A DNA stretch of 64,000 bases from an uncultured Collinsella sp. (GCA_958408685.1 CATYLC010000007.1:1-64000), one strand, 5' to 3'. Numbered from the stretch's first letter, positions 25,981-34,420 are shown. Notes: generated from the sequence alone by a model not told the origin. Numbers and translations: made by a program.

Positions 25981-26057
25981 CGGCACTTGGGGACGTTCCT
26001 TTTCTGCCGGCACCTGGGGACACTCCTTAGCCGTTGGGGGCGTTCTTAAACGACTAG
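25981..26057. repeat. GGGGAC repeat cluster after element B
   Basis: CACTTGGGGACGTTCC, CACCTGGGGACACTCC and GTTGGGGGCGTTCTTAAAC occur in tandem, each ending with a related core. The last unit recurs at 50604-50627. A TATAAT at 26097-26102 just downstream may be the recQ -10 box. Confidence 0.55.
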
Positions 26058-26133
26058 TCTGGGCGGCGGCCGTGTGCTGCTGTCCGCGTGGCGGCGTATA
26101 ATCGGCGGCAGATGACTTGGACGTTAGGAAACC

Positions 26134-28113
26134 ATGACCGATAGCATGCAGCAGATGGCGCTCGACACGCTCGGCGCCTATTTTGGCTACACCTCGTTTC
26201 GCCCGGGACAGGACCGCATGGTCGATGCGATCCTTGCCGGTCGTGATGCGCTGGGTGTTATGCCCACGGGCGCCGGCAAGTCCATTTGCTACCAGGTGCC
26301 CGCGCTCATGCTGCCCGGCATCACCTTTGTGGTGAGTCCGCTGCTGTCGCTTATGGAGGACCAGACCCGTGCGTTGCTCGCGGCGGGTGCGCGACCCAGC
26401 TATCTCAACTCCAGCCTTACTCCGGCCCAGCAAAACACCGTGCTCAAGCGGGCGCGCGAGGGCCGCTACCAGCTTATGTACGTGGCGCCCGAGCGCTTGC
26501 TCGAGCCGCGTTTTTTGGCCTTTGCGCAGGAAGCCGCGGCGGACGGCGGCATTGGCGTGCCGCTCGTGGCCATTGACGAGGCCCACTGCGTGAGCCAATG
26601 GGGCCAGGATTTCCGCCCCGCTTACCTGCAGATTCGCGAGTTTATTGATTCGTTGCCGCGGCGCCCGATCGTGGCGGCGTTTACCGCCACGGCGACCGAG
26701 CGCGTGCGTGCGGACATTCAGCAGATGCTCGGCCTGCAAAACCCCGCGACGGTGGTGACGGGTTTTGATCGCAAGAACCTCTACTTTGGTTGCGAGGAGA
26801 TGGGCGACAAGGCCAAGACCGCGTGGGTGCGCGACTATGTGATCGCGCATTCGGGCGAGAGCGGTATCGTGTATTGCTCGACCCGCAAGACGGTCGATGC
26901 GCTGGCGGGCGAGCTTGCCGAGGCGCTGGGCCCCAGCGGCATTCGCGTTGGCCGCTACCATGCCGGCATGGGCAACGACGCCCGTCGCCAAAGCCAGCGC
27001 GCCTTTATCGACGACGATATCCAGGTGATGGTTGCCACCAACGCCTTTGGCATGGGCATCGACAAGCCCAACGTGCGCTACGTGATCCACAACAACGTGC
27101 CCGAGAGCATCGAAGCCTACTACCAGGAGGCGGGCCGCGCCGGCCGCGATGGCGACCCGTCCAGCTGCTACTTGCTGTGGAACGGCAACGATTTTCGCAT
27201 GCGCCGCTTTCTGATCGACCGCGGCGATGCTGCCGATGAGGCGCTCGACGACGAGCAGCGCGCGTGGGCGCTCCAGAATCGATATCGTCTGCTCAGCCAG
27301 ATGGAGGGCTACTGCAATACCACCGGCTGCCTGCGCGAATACATGCTGCGCTACTTTGGCGACGAGGCCGCGGCCGAGCATGCCGCGGCCAGTACGGGCG
27401 GCACCGCCACGGACGACGTCGAGAGCTGCGGCAACTGCAGCAACTGCCTCACGCAGTTCGAGGTCGAGGACGTCACCGATATGGCCCGCGCTGCCGTGCG
27501 CTATGTGGCCACGCGTCCCATGCGCTTTGGCAAGTCGCTCATCGCCGATGTGCTCCACGGCGGCAACACCGAGCGCATTCGCCAGATGCATCTGGACGAG
27601 GACCGCGGCTACGGTGAGCTGTCGAGCGAATCGGTCGGGCGCATCAAGGACATCATCGGCCAGCTGTGCGGCCGCGGTTATCTGGCCACCTCGCAGGGGC
27701 AGTACCCGGTCGTGGGGCTGGGTCCGCGTGCCGTCGAGGTCGAGGATGAGGCGTTCGCCTTTACCGTTAAGCGTCGTGCGTCCAAGCGCAAGGCCTCGGC
27801 CCGCGCCCGCCGCGCCGTCGATCTGCTGCGCGAGGAGGCCGAGCTGGATCAGCGCCCGCGTGTTGGCGACGATGCCGAGCTGTTCGAGCGCCTGCGTGCC
27901 CTGCGCAAGGATATTTCGACCGAGCTGGAGATGGCGCCGTACATGGTCTTTTCCGACAAGGCCCTGCGCGGCCTGTGCCGCCTACGCCCACAGACGCGCG
28001 ACGAGCTTATCCAGGTCAACGGCATCGGCGAGAAAAAGGCCGACGCCTTTGGCGAGCAGTTTATGGCGGCGATTGAAGAGTTTGAGTCCGAGCATGCACG
28101 GAATGGAGCATAA
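26134..28113 (+). CDS. recQ: ATP-dependent DNA helicase RecQ
   Basis: A 659-residue SF2 helicase. Motif 0 FGYTSFRPGQ, Walker A MPTGAGKS (43-50), DEAH box AIDEAHCVSQWG, and motif VI YYQEAGRAGRDG are present. The zinc module has cysteines in YCNTTGCLREYML and CGNCSNC. An RQC winged helix and a C-terminal HRDC domain (RALRKDISTELEMAPYMVFS) follow. It unwinds recombination intermediates and stalled forks. gntR 3 begins two bases after its stop, so the two genes are co-transcribed, an unusual pairing. Confidence 0.95.
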   Translation: MTDSMQQMALDTLGAYFGYTSFRPGQDRMVDAILAGRDALGVMPTGAGKSICYQVPALMLPGITFVVSPLLSLMEDQTRALLAAGARPSYLNSSLTPAQQNTVLKRAREGRYQLMYVAPERLLEPRFLAFAQEAAADGGIGVPLVAIDEAHCVSQWGQDFRPAYLQIREFIDSLPRRPIVAAFTATATERVRADIQQMLGLQNPATVVTGFDRKNLYFGCEEMGDKAKTAWVRDYVIAHSGESGIVYCSTRKTVDALAGELAEALGPSGIRVGRYHAGMGNDARRQSQRAFIDDDIQVMVATNAFGMGIDKPNVRYVIHNNVPESIEAYYQEAGRAGRDGDPSSCYLLWNGNDFRMRRFLIDRGDAADEALDDEQRAWALQNRYRLLSQMEGYCNTTGCLREYMLRYFGDEAAAEHAAASTGGTATDDVESCGNCSNCLTQFEVEDVTDMARAAVRYVATRPMRFGKSLIADVLHGGNTERIRQMHLDEDRGYGELSSESVGRIKDIIGQLCGRGYLATSQGQYPVVGLGPRAVEVEDEAFAFTVKRRASKRKASARARRAVDLLREEAELDQRPRVGDDAELFERLRALRKDISTELEMAPYMVFSDKALRGLCRLRPQTRDELIQVNGIGEKKADAFGEQFMAAIEEFESEHARNGA

Positions 28114-28115
28114 CG

Positions 28116-28871
28116 ATGGCATCCGATGATAAAACCGAGCGCACTGAGGTGTCCGCTGTGCCGCTGTACCAGCAGGTTATGGACGACCTAAAGGGCGAGA
28201 TCGCGCGTGGCGTGTACGCATCCGGCTCGCGCATTCCTTCCGAGATGGAGCTCGCGAAGTACTACGGCGTGGGACGCATCACCGTGCGCCGCGCCATCGA
28301 GGAGCTGTCGCGCGCGGGGTATCTCAACCGCCAGCAGGGGAGGGGCACGTTCGTGTGCGCGCCCAAGCTCAAGCGCAAGATTGTCCAGAAGGGTGACGTT
28401 CAGAGCTTTTCCGAGGGTTGCGCTGCCAACGACATGGTGCCGGGTGCGCGCCTGGTATCGCGCACGGTGGTTGCGGCGACGCGCGAGGACGCGGCGTTCT
28501 TTGGCGTAGAGCCCGGCTGCGAGCTTATCGTGGTCGAGCGCGTGCGCACGGCCGACGGCATCCCCGTCATGCTCGAGAACAACGCCTTTGTGCTGGTTGA
28601 CCATCCCTATCTGCAGACACTTGCCGATAAGGACCTCACCGATAACTCGATCTTTGCGCTCGTTGCCGAGCATTCGGGCCGCGCACCGCTCAAGTCCGAC
28701 CCTTGCACCGTGGAGATTGCGCTTGCCGATGCTCAGGCGGCCCCGCTGTTGGAGGTGCCGGTCGGCGAGCCGCTCTTTTATATGGAGGCGTACTTTACCG
28801 ATGAGGACGAGCGACCCTTGCTGCTCGGACGCCAAAAGATCGTGGGCTCGCGCTACGTGTTCGACATCTAA
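28116..28871 (+). CDS. GntR family regulator with UTRA domain (regulator 3)
   Basis: A 251-residue HutC-type regulator. Winged helix at about 10-80 (PLYQQVMDDLKGEIARGVYA, then GVGRITVRRAIEELSRAGYL), UTRA domain after it (LIVVERVRTADGIPVMLENN). It resembles regulator 2 closely over the whole length, so the two are probably paralogues. GGAG lies nine bases before the ATG. The next gene downstream is SIS gene 3, whose promoter is framed by two 17-base repeats that may be its operators. Confidence 0.9.
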   Translation: MASDDKTERTEVSAVPLYQQVMDDLKGEIARGVYASGSRIPSEMELAKYYGVGRITVRRAIEELSRAGYLNRQQGRGTFVCAPKLKRKIVQKGDVQSFSEGCAANDMVPGARLVSRTVVAATREDAAFFGVEPGCELIVVERVRTADGIPVMLENNAFVLVDHPYLQTLADKDLTDNSIFALVAEHSGRAPLKSDPCTVEIALADAQAAPLLEVPVGEPLFYMEAYFTDEDERPLLLGRQKIVGSRYVFDI

Positions 28872-28880
28872 CGTCCATAG

Positions 28881-28897
28881 ATAGAACAACATGGAAC
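28881..28897. promoter_or_regulatory. Operator-like repeat 1 of regulator 3
   Basis: ATAGAACAACATGGAAC, 15/17 identical to the copy at 28943-28959 and in the same direction, 62 bases apart. Confidence 0.55.
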
Positions 28898-28914
28898 AAG
28901 TTTGGTGAAATGAC

Positions 28915-28943
28915 TTCACGGGCGTCGTCGTGCGTGCTATAAA
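28915..28943 (+). promoter_or_regulatory. Promoter of SIS gene 3
   Basis: TTCACG at 28915-28920 and TATAAA at 28938-28943 with a 17-base spacer and an extended TGC just before the -10. One operator-like repeat lies upstream and one overlaps the -10 and start region. Confidence 0.6.
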
Positions 28944-28959
28944 TAGGACAACATAGAAC
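28943..28959. promoter_or_regulatory. Operator-like repeat 2 of regulator 3
   Basis: ATAGGACAACATAGAAC, overlapping the last base of the -10 box. Binding here would block transcription of SIS gene 3. Confidence 0.55.
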
Positions 28960-29015
28960 GACAGCAGGTACGAGCCGCCGTCGCTCAAAGCCGCCCCACA
29001 AGGAGGAACATCAGG

Positions 29016-29984
29016 ATGAACGCACATGATCTGGTTCAGGAAATCATCGAGCGCAAGGGTAAGATTGAGAGTGTCTTTTGGATTGCTTGTGGCGGTTCGA
29101 TGATTGACCTGATGCCGGCCAACGAGCTGCTCAAGCGCGAGGCCACCACGTTTACCTCGACGGTCTACACGGCACGCGAGTTTTGCCTGATGGCCCCCAA
29201 GAGCCTTGGCGAGAAGTCGCTCGTTATTGCCTGCAGCCACAGCGGCAACACGCAAGAGGTCGTCGACGGCTGCGAGATGGCGCTGGCGGCCGGTGCCGAG
29301 GTCGTTGCCCTCACCGACTGCGAGGGCTCCAAGATCGACAACGGCAAGTGGGCCACCTGGGTCTACCCCTGGAGCGAGGGCGTGCCGCAGGCCGAGGTGC
29401 CTCAGGGCATCGGCGCTCTGATCGCCGCCGAGCTGCTCGACCAGCAGGAAGGCTACGAGGCACTCGCCGACATGTACGAGGGCCTAAAGCAGATGGATGC
29501 GCTGCTGCCCGCCGCCCGCGAGAAGGTCAACGCCGAGCTGGGCGCCCGCTTTGCCGAGCTCTGCCAGCAGCACAAGTTCTTCTATATCCTGGGATCCGGC
29601 CCCAACTTTAGCCAGACCTACGCAATGGCCATCTGCTCGCTCATGGAGATGCAGTGGCAGCACTGCTGCTATATTCACTCCGGCGAGTACTTCCACGGCC
29701 CGTTCGAAGCCACCGAGCCCGGCGTGTTCTACTTTGTGCAGCTCGGATCGGGCGAGTGCCGCCCCATGGAGGAGCGCGCGCTGGCGTTCCTCAACACGCA
29801 CACCGACACGATCATGGTGCTCGACGCGCTTGAGTACGGCGTGGGCGAGGTGCCTGCCAACGTGCGTTCGTTCCTGGAGCCGATATTCTTCTACAACATG
29901 AGCTGCGAGCTGCGCGCCGCCCGCGGAAAGGTGTTCGACCACAGCCCTGAGATTCGTCGCTACATGGGCATCGAGCGGTACTAG
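29016..29984 (+). CDS. SIS domain protein, FrlB-like Amadori deglycase (copy 3)
   Basis: A 322-residue tandem SIS protein. Domain 1 holds VFWIACGGSMIDLMPANELL and CSHSGNTQEV; domain 2 holds HSGEYFHGPFEATEPGVFYF, very like the E. coli FrlB segment, and the C-terminus is SPEIRRYMGIERY. This copy is closer to FrlB than copies 1 and 2 in the signature and C-terminal segments. It follows gntR 3 and has its own promoter with paired operators. AAGGAGG precedes the start. Likely cytoplasmic fructoselysine-6-phosphate deglycase or a close relative; the exact substrate is inferred. Confidence 0.87.
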   Translation: MNAHDLVQEIIERKGKIESVFWIACGGSMIDLMPANELLKREATTFTSTVYTAREFCLMAPKSLGEKSLVIACSHSGNTQEVVDGCEMALAAGAEVVALTDCEGSKIDNGKWATWVYPWSEGVPQAEVPQGIGALIAAELLDQQEGYEALADMYEGLKQMDALLPAAREKVNAELGARFAELCQQHKFFYILGSGPNFSQTYAMAICSLMEMQWQHCCYIHSGEYFHGPFEATEPGVFYFVQLGSGECRPMEERALAFLNTHTDTIMVLDALEYGVGEVPANVRSFLEPIFFYNMSCELRAARGKVFDHSPEIRRYMGIERY

Positions 29985-30035
29985 GTAACGGGAAAAGCAT
30001 TCACCTTCGATTCGCAAGCGAACAGCGTGCGTAAA

Positions 30036-30074
30036 AAGCGGGCCGCGCCGGTGGGTTTCCGGCGCAGCCCGCTT
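30036..30074. terminator. Bidirectional terminator between SIS gene 3 and the LDH-like gene
   Basis: AAGCGGGC pairs with GCCCGCTT and an inner GCGCCGG pairs with CCGGCGC. An A run lies upstream, giving a T run for the reverse-strand gene. Confidence 0.8.
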
Positions 30075-30116
30075 GGCATCGCGCTTAGATTCGCGAGGTG
30101 TCGCGGCAACCAACGC

Positions 30117-31094
30117 TTACTTTGCGTCGTAGGCCTCGGCATCCCACCAGTCGAGCTGGGCGATGTTGTCGCGGATGTGCTGGCAGCTCTTGTGGAAGCC
30201 CTCGAGCTCGTGCTCGGACAGGTCCAGCGTGTAGACCTCCTCGACGCCCTCGGCACCGATCACGCACGGCAGGGAGGTAAAGATGCCCTCCTCGCCATAC
30301 TGGCCGGTCATAAGCGTGGAGGCCGAAAGCACGGCATGCTCGTTGTGCAGCACAGCGGCGCAGACGCGCGCGGCGGAGTTGGCAACGGCGTACTCGGTGC
30401 ACTGCTTGCCCTGGTAGGTTACGTAGCCGCCCTTGCGTGCAAGCTCTTCGACCTCCATGTGGTCGAAGGCGTACTTGTCGGGGTTTTCGGCCTGAAGCTC
30501 GTTGAGGCTCTTGCCGGCGATGGTCGCGGCCTTAAAGGCAGCCAGCTGGCTAAAGCCGTGCTCGCCGATCATGTAGGCGTCGATGGACTTGGGGCTCACG
30601 CCGACCTTCTTGGAGATCTCGGTGCGCAGGCGGGCGGAATCCAGGCCGCAGCCCGAGCCGATGATCTTCTTGGGATCGTAGCCGGTCAGGTGCCACAGCT
30701 CGGTGCACACGACGTCGCAGGGGTTGGAGATGCTCACGAAGATGCCGTCAAAGCCGGCGTCGACGATGCGCTTGGCAAAGGTGCGGGCGGCGTCGGTGGT
30801 AAAGAACAGCTCGCCGTCGCGGTTGCCAGCGGCCAGCGCGACCTTACCGGCGGCGTTGACGATGACGTCGCAGCAGGCCAGCTCCTCGTAGTGGTCGTAG
30901 CAGTTGACGATTTTGGTGTTGTACGGGACAAACGAAAGGGAGTCGCGCAGGTCCTGGACCTCGGACGTCACCTTGGCCTCGTTGATATCGCACAGGTACA
31001 GTTCATCGGCAATGCCCTGCATGAGCAGGCTGTTGGCGACATGTGCTCCTACGTGGCCCTGGCCGACCACACCGATCTTACGCGTCTGGTACAT
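30117..31094 (-). CDS. L-lactate/2-hydroxyacid dehydrogenase family protein
   Basis: A 325-residue NAD-dependent LDH/MDH-fold protein. The dinucleotide motif is GVVGQGHVGAHVA, the Asp-Arg pair is in GSGCGLDSARLR, and the catalytic His is in MIGEHGFS. The specificity loop, which in L-LDH reads AG-x-PQ-x-PGETR, reads NAAGKVALAAGNRDGEL here, so neither the lactate nor the malate specificity residue is present. An L-2-hydroxyisocaproate-type or other 2-hydroxyacid substrate is possible. The start at 31094 is supported by AAAGGAT; a longer frame upstream is antisense to metA. Confidence 0.82.
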   Translation of the reverse strand: MYQTRKIGVVGQGHVGAHVANSLLMQGIADELYLCDINEAKVTSEVQDLRDSLSFVPYNTKIVNCYDHYEELACCDVIVNAAGKVALAAGNRDGELFFTTDAARTFAKRIVDAGFDGIFVSISNPCDVVCTELWHLTGYDPKKIIGSGCGLDSARLRTEISKKVGVSPKSIDAYMIGEHGFSQLAAFKAATIAGKSLNELQAENPDKYAFDHMEVEELARKGGYVTYQGKQCTEYAVANSAARVCAAVLHNEHAVLSASTLMTGQYGEEGIFTSLPCVIGAEGVEEVYTLDLSEHELEGFHKSCQHIRDNIAQLDWWDAEAYDAK

Positions 31095-31304
31095 ATACGT
31101 ATCCTTTCGGCCGAGTTTTTCGCGTCGAACCATTGTAGCTTCCTGTCGCCACTTTGCCAGGCTAAAGCGCGGTAGATTTTTGGGACATGCCTTAATCTCT
31201 ACTTTTGGCTGTTTTGGACCACTGGCGGTGTCTCGGGGCGATGCACTCGCGCGGATGGGGCCGGTCGTTGTACCATAGCTGCAACTGACTCGTAAGGAGC
31301 ATCC

Positions 31305-32231
31305 ATGCCCATTCGCATCCCCGACGCTCTCCCTGCCGCCGCGCAGCTCGAGAGCGAGAACATCTTTGTCATGACCGAGTACCGCGCGCTGCACCAGGAC
31401 ATCCGTCCGCTGCGCGTGCTCATCCTCAACCTCATGCCCACCAAGATTGCCACCGAGACGCAGATCATGCGCAAGCTCTCCAACACGCCGCTGCAGGTGG
31501 AGGTGGACCTGCTGCGCACCAAGACGCACGAGGCCACGCACGTGAGCGCCGGCCACTTGGAGACGTTCTACCGCACGTTCGACGACATCCGCGTCATCCA
31601 CTACGACGGCCTGATCATCACGGGCGCGCCGGTGGAGCAGATGCCGTTCGAAGAGGTCGACTACTGGCCCGAGCTCTGCCAGATCATGGATTGGTCCACC
31701 ACGCACGTGCACTCTACGCTGCACATTTGTTGGGGCGCGCAGGCCGGCCTGTACCATCATTACGGTATCCAGAAGTACGACCTGCCGGCAAAGGCGAGCG
31801 GCGTGTTCGAGCATTATCTGGTAAAGCCGCAAAGTCCGCTGGTCCGCGGCTTTGACGACCGCTTCTATGCTGTGCATTCGCGCAACACCGATGTGCGCCG
31901 CGAGGACGTGGAGGCCGAGCCGCAGCTTGAGGTCGTGGCCGTGTCCGACGAGGTGGGCCTGTACATCGTCAAGTCGACCGATAGCCGCCGTTTCTTTGTC
32001 TTTGGCCATCCCGAGTACGATACCGACACGCTGCGTCTGGAGTACGAGCGCGACGTGAAGCGCGGGCTCAACCCCCAGGTGCCGGCGCATTACTTCCCAG
32101 GTGACGACCCTACCGCCGAGCCGCGCAACGTCTGGCGCAGCCAGGCTCAGTTGCTCTACACCAACTGGCTCAACTACTACGTCTACCAGACCACGCCCTA
32201 CGACCTAGCCCGCGCCGGCGAGGAGCACTAG
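31305..32231 (+). CDS. metA: Homoserine O-acetyltransferase MetA
   Basis: A 308-residue MetA family acyltransferase, the first committed step of methionine synthesis. Cys142 in [15 protein letters not shown] is the nucleophile and GHPEYD holds the other catalytic residues. Position 111 is Glu ([17 protein letters not shown]). In this family Glu111 goes with acetyl-CoA and Gly111 with succinyl-CoA, so acetyl-homoserine is the likely product despite the common annotation as succinyltransferase. TAAGGAG precedes the ATG. A TACCAT at 31271-31276 may be the -10 box. Confidence 0.93.
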   Translation: MPIRIPDALPAAAQLESENIFVMTEYRALHQDIRPLRVLILNLMPTKIATETQIMRKLSNTPLQVEVDLLRTKTHEATHVSAGHLETFYRTFDDIRVIHYDGLIITGAPVEQMPFEEVDYWPELCQIMDWSTTHVHSTLHICWGAQAGLYHHYGIQKYDLPAKASGVFEHYLVKPQSPLVRGFDDRFYAVHSRNTDVRREDVEAEPQLEVVAVSDEVGLYIVKSTDSRRFFVFGHPEYDTDTLRLEYERDVKRGLNPQVPAHYFPGDDPTAEPRNVWRSQAQLLYTNWLNYYVYQTTPYDLARAGEEH

Positions 32232-32280
32232 GCTGTAGCTGTGGTTGCTGCTGCGGCCGTTGCTGTGCTCGCGGCGTGAC

Positions 32281-32396
32281 GAACGTGGATTTTCGGACAC
32301 ACGAGCGTGGATTTTCGGACGTTTACAAATCGAGCGTGGATAATCTCCCACTTTTGGCCGAGGAAGGGGCCAAAAACGGGAGATTTTCCACGCTCG
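32281..32396. repeat. Hairpin repeat unit upstream of the AbiEi-like gene
   Basis: Two 18-mers of the type GAGCGTGGATTTTCGGAC (32281-32298, 32303-32320) precede a 66-base hairpin with arms CGAGCGTGGATAATCTCCC (32331-32349) and GGGAGATTTTCCACGCTCG (32378-32396) and an inner stem TTTTGGCC/GGCCAAAA. The same arrangement occurs in the same orientation after the gene at 33683-33798. The remaining 32397-32693 shows no other clear signal. Confidence 0.8.
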
Positions 32397-32693
32397 ATTT
32401 TTCTGTAGCTGTCATGCCGGCGGCCTCATTACACGTCGAGTGCATACGGGCCACGTTGCAAACAAGGTAGTTTTGAGCCACAGCATATTTTCTTTCAAAG
32501 AAATCGACGGCTTTAGAGGCGCCAAATTGTGGAGACAGGGGCCTCTCGACAACTACCCTACCTGCAGATATAAGCCATCAGCCTAAAACGTCCAAAACCG
32601 TCAAGTATTTGGTCAGCGCCCGGACAGCATTTGGTCAGACTTCGCATGAAACCGTCTGGTACGTTTGCGCCGTTCCAAGAGTTGGGAGGCGAC

Positions 32694-33656
32694 ATGGGAA
32701 ACATGACGGCGAATCAAAGACTTACAAGCCACATTAAAGCGTGCGAACAGCAGATGAGCTGCGTGTACGCGCGCACGGCGGCGGAGGCAAAGCAGATTGA
32801 GCGGCGGGCGGAGGCGGGAAGTCTAGAGGCGGTCATGCCGGGGCTGTATGCGCGTCCGGAATACTGGTCCGAGCTCAAGTTTCGGCAGCGTTATCTGCAT
32901 CGGGTGCGGGCGCTTGCGCAAAAGCACCCCGACTGGACATTTTGCTCCTATACGGCGGCTGTTATCTATGGCCTTTCGGTTTCGCATGCCAATTTGACGC
33001 ACATCCATATCGCCGCGATGCCGGCCCAATCGACGACGCCGGGCTCTCAGGTCATTCGTCATCGCTATGCTCGTCAAACACGGGCCACCCAGATGGATAT
33101 CGCCGTAACCGATATCGATCAAACGATTGCGGATTGCTTGGTCGATGCATCGTTTGTCGAGGGACTGATCATCGCGGATTCGGCGCTCCATGAGCAACTT
33201 TTGTCGAAGGAGCATCTCATTGAGACGGTCGATAAGCTTGGCCTGAATCGTCGCGGTGTTGTGATGGCGCGCGGGGTTGCGCGGTGTGCCGATGGCCTGT
33301 CGGAAAGCGGTGGCGAGTCCAAGGCACGTGCCCTGATGATCGAGCGCGGCTGGCAGACGCCGGAGCTGCAAGTTGAGCTGTTCGACCCGGTTGAGCCGGG
33401 ACGGCCGTATCGCGTCGACTACTTGTGGCGCGTGGGCGACCAGCTGATTATCGGTGAGTTCGACGGATTCGTTAAAAGCGAGAAAGCGGCGGAGGAGGGC
33501 AAGCTCGCAAAGGCGCAGTTCGATGAGCGTCAGCGCGAGTCGAGGCTTTCGCTGCTTGATAACTGCAAGATCGTGCGCTTGTGCTGGGATGATCTAAGGG
33601 ATCCGACAAAGCTCGATCGCAAGCTCAAGGTCGCCGGCGTGCCGCGTGCGTGCTGA
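32694..33656 (+). CDS. AbiEi-like wHTH protein fused to a VSR/DUF559-like nuclease domain
   Basis: A 320-residue protein. The first 70 residues (CVYARTAAEAKQIERRAEAG, then LEAVMPGLYARPEYW) resemble the AbiEi-type antitoxin winged helix found in type IV toxin-antitoxin pairs. The C-terminal 100 residues look like a PD-(D/E)xK nuclease: GGESKARALMIERGW, then YRVDYLWRVGDQLIIGEFDG with Asp and Glu-x-Asp followed by Lys. Proteins of this layout are common in actinobacteria and uncharacterised. No AbiEii toxin is adjacent. The gene stands alone between two matching hairpin repeats. GGGAGG at 32684-32689 supports the start. Cell role unknown; defence or mobile-element control is a guess. Confidence 0.65.
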   Translation: MGNMTANQRLTSHIKACEQQMSCVYARTAAEAKQIERRAEAGSLEAVMPGLYARPEYWSELKFRQRYLHRVRALAQKHPDWTFCSYTAAVIYGLSVSHANLTHIHIAAMPAQSTTPGSQVIRHRYARQTRATQMDIAVTDIDQTIADCLVDASFVEGLIIADSALHEQLLSKEHLIETVDKLGLNRRGVVMARGVARCADGLSESGGESKARALMIERGWQTPELQVELFDPVEPGRPYRVDYLWRVGDQLIIGEFDGFVKSEKAAEEGKLAKAQFDERQRESRLSLLDNCKIVRLCWDDLRDPTKLDRKLKVAGVPRAC

Positions 33657-33682
33657 GGCAGTTGCAGGGCGTTTGGCTGCAC

Positions 33683-33798
33683 AAGCGTGGAAAATCGGAC
33701 GGACGAGCGTGGATTTTCGGACGCTTGTTGAATGAGCGTGGATAATCTCCCGTTTTTAGCTCGTAAGGGGGCTCAAAGTGGGAGATTTTCCACGCTCA
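33683..33798. repeat. Hairpin repeat unit downstream of the AbiEi-like gene
   Basis: AAGCGTGGAAAATCGGAC (33683-33700) and GAGCGTGGATTTTCGGAC (33705-33722) precede a hairpin with arms TGAGCGTGGATAATCTCCC (33733-33751) and GGGAGATTTTCCACGCTCA (33780-33798). The terminal pair is T-A here and C-G in the upstream unit, a compensated change. Confidence 0.8.
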
Positions 33799-33823
33799 TC
33801 TTGCGGGTGCGATACAGTGGCGG

Positions 33824-34420
33824 CTAGGCGCTGACGATGTGGGGTAGCGGCAGATCGTGGGCATCGGTGGGAACGTGGTCGACGCGCTGTTCGTCAAAGC
33901 CGATGCCGACGATTTGGCATGCGGGCGAGAGCATGGGCAGGTAGCGGTCGTAGCAGCCTCCGCCGTAGCCCAGACGCGCGCCGGTGCGGTCGAAAGCCAC
34001 GAGCGGCACGATAATCATATCGAGAGCCTTGGCGGGCACGATGGGGAAGTGGTCGCTGTCGACGTCCGTGGCTGCGAAGGCCCGCGTAGGGTGGGTGATA
34101 AACGGGGCCTCGGACGCATCGCCGGCAGAGACTGCCCGCATGCACATGCGCTGGCCACAAGCCATGGCGTCGCTTGCCGAGAGCATGCACGGATAGGCCA
34201 CGCGCCAGCCGCGTTTGGCGGCCGCAGCGGCAAACGCGGCTGGGTCGACCTCGGAACCCATGGCGGCATAGACGGCAACAGTGCGTTGGCCCGCAGTGCC
34301 GCTGGACTCCATCAGCTCAACAAGCCGCGCGCATACAACAGCAGACTTCGCCGCCCGCACATCCAAATCAAGAGCATCGCGCCGAGCAATCACCGCCCGC
34401 CGCAACTCAGCCTTATCCAT
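33824..34420 (-). CDS. 5-formyltetrahydrofolate cyclo-ligase
   Basis: A 198-residue ATP-dependent enzyme turning 5-formyl-THF to 5,10-methenyl-THF in folate recycling. The N-terminus MDKAELRRAVIARRDAL with a basic ATP-binding patch and the C-terminal GARLGYGGGCYDRYL motif are characteristic. The start at 34420 is chosen since GAGGAGGT sits just before it; a frame extending to 34447 would place this site inside the protein. It is convergent with the AbiEi-like gene and separated from it by a hairpin repeat. Confidence 0.92.
   Translation of the reverse strand: MDKAELRRAVIARRDALDLDVRAAKSAVVCARLVELMESSGTAGQRTVAVYAAMGSEVDPAAFAAAAAKRGWRVAYPCMLSASDAMACGQRMCMRAVSAGDASEAPFITHPTRAFAATDVDSDHFPIVPAKALDMIIVPLVAFDRTGARLGYGGGCYDRYLPMLSPACQIVGIGFDEQRVDHVPTDAHDLPLPHIVSA

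Noticed and set aside
30117..32090. A 657-codon fusion of LDH with an N-terminal extension
   Set aside because: The extension is the antisense of metA; AAAGGAT and the family start place the real start at 31094.
32281..33798. Insertion sequence around the AbiEi-like gene
   Set aside because: The flanking units are in direct, not inverted, orientation as wholes, no transposase motif is present and no target duplication was seen.
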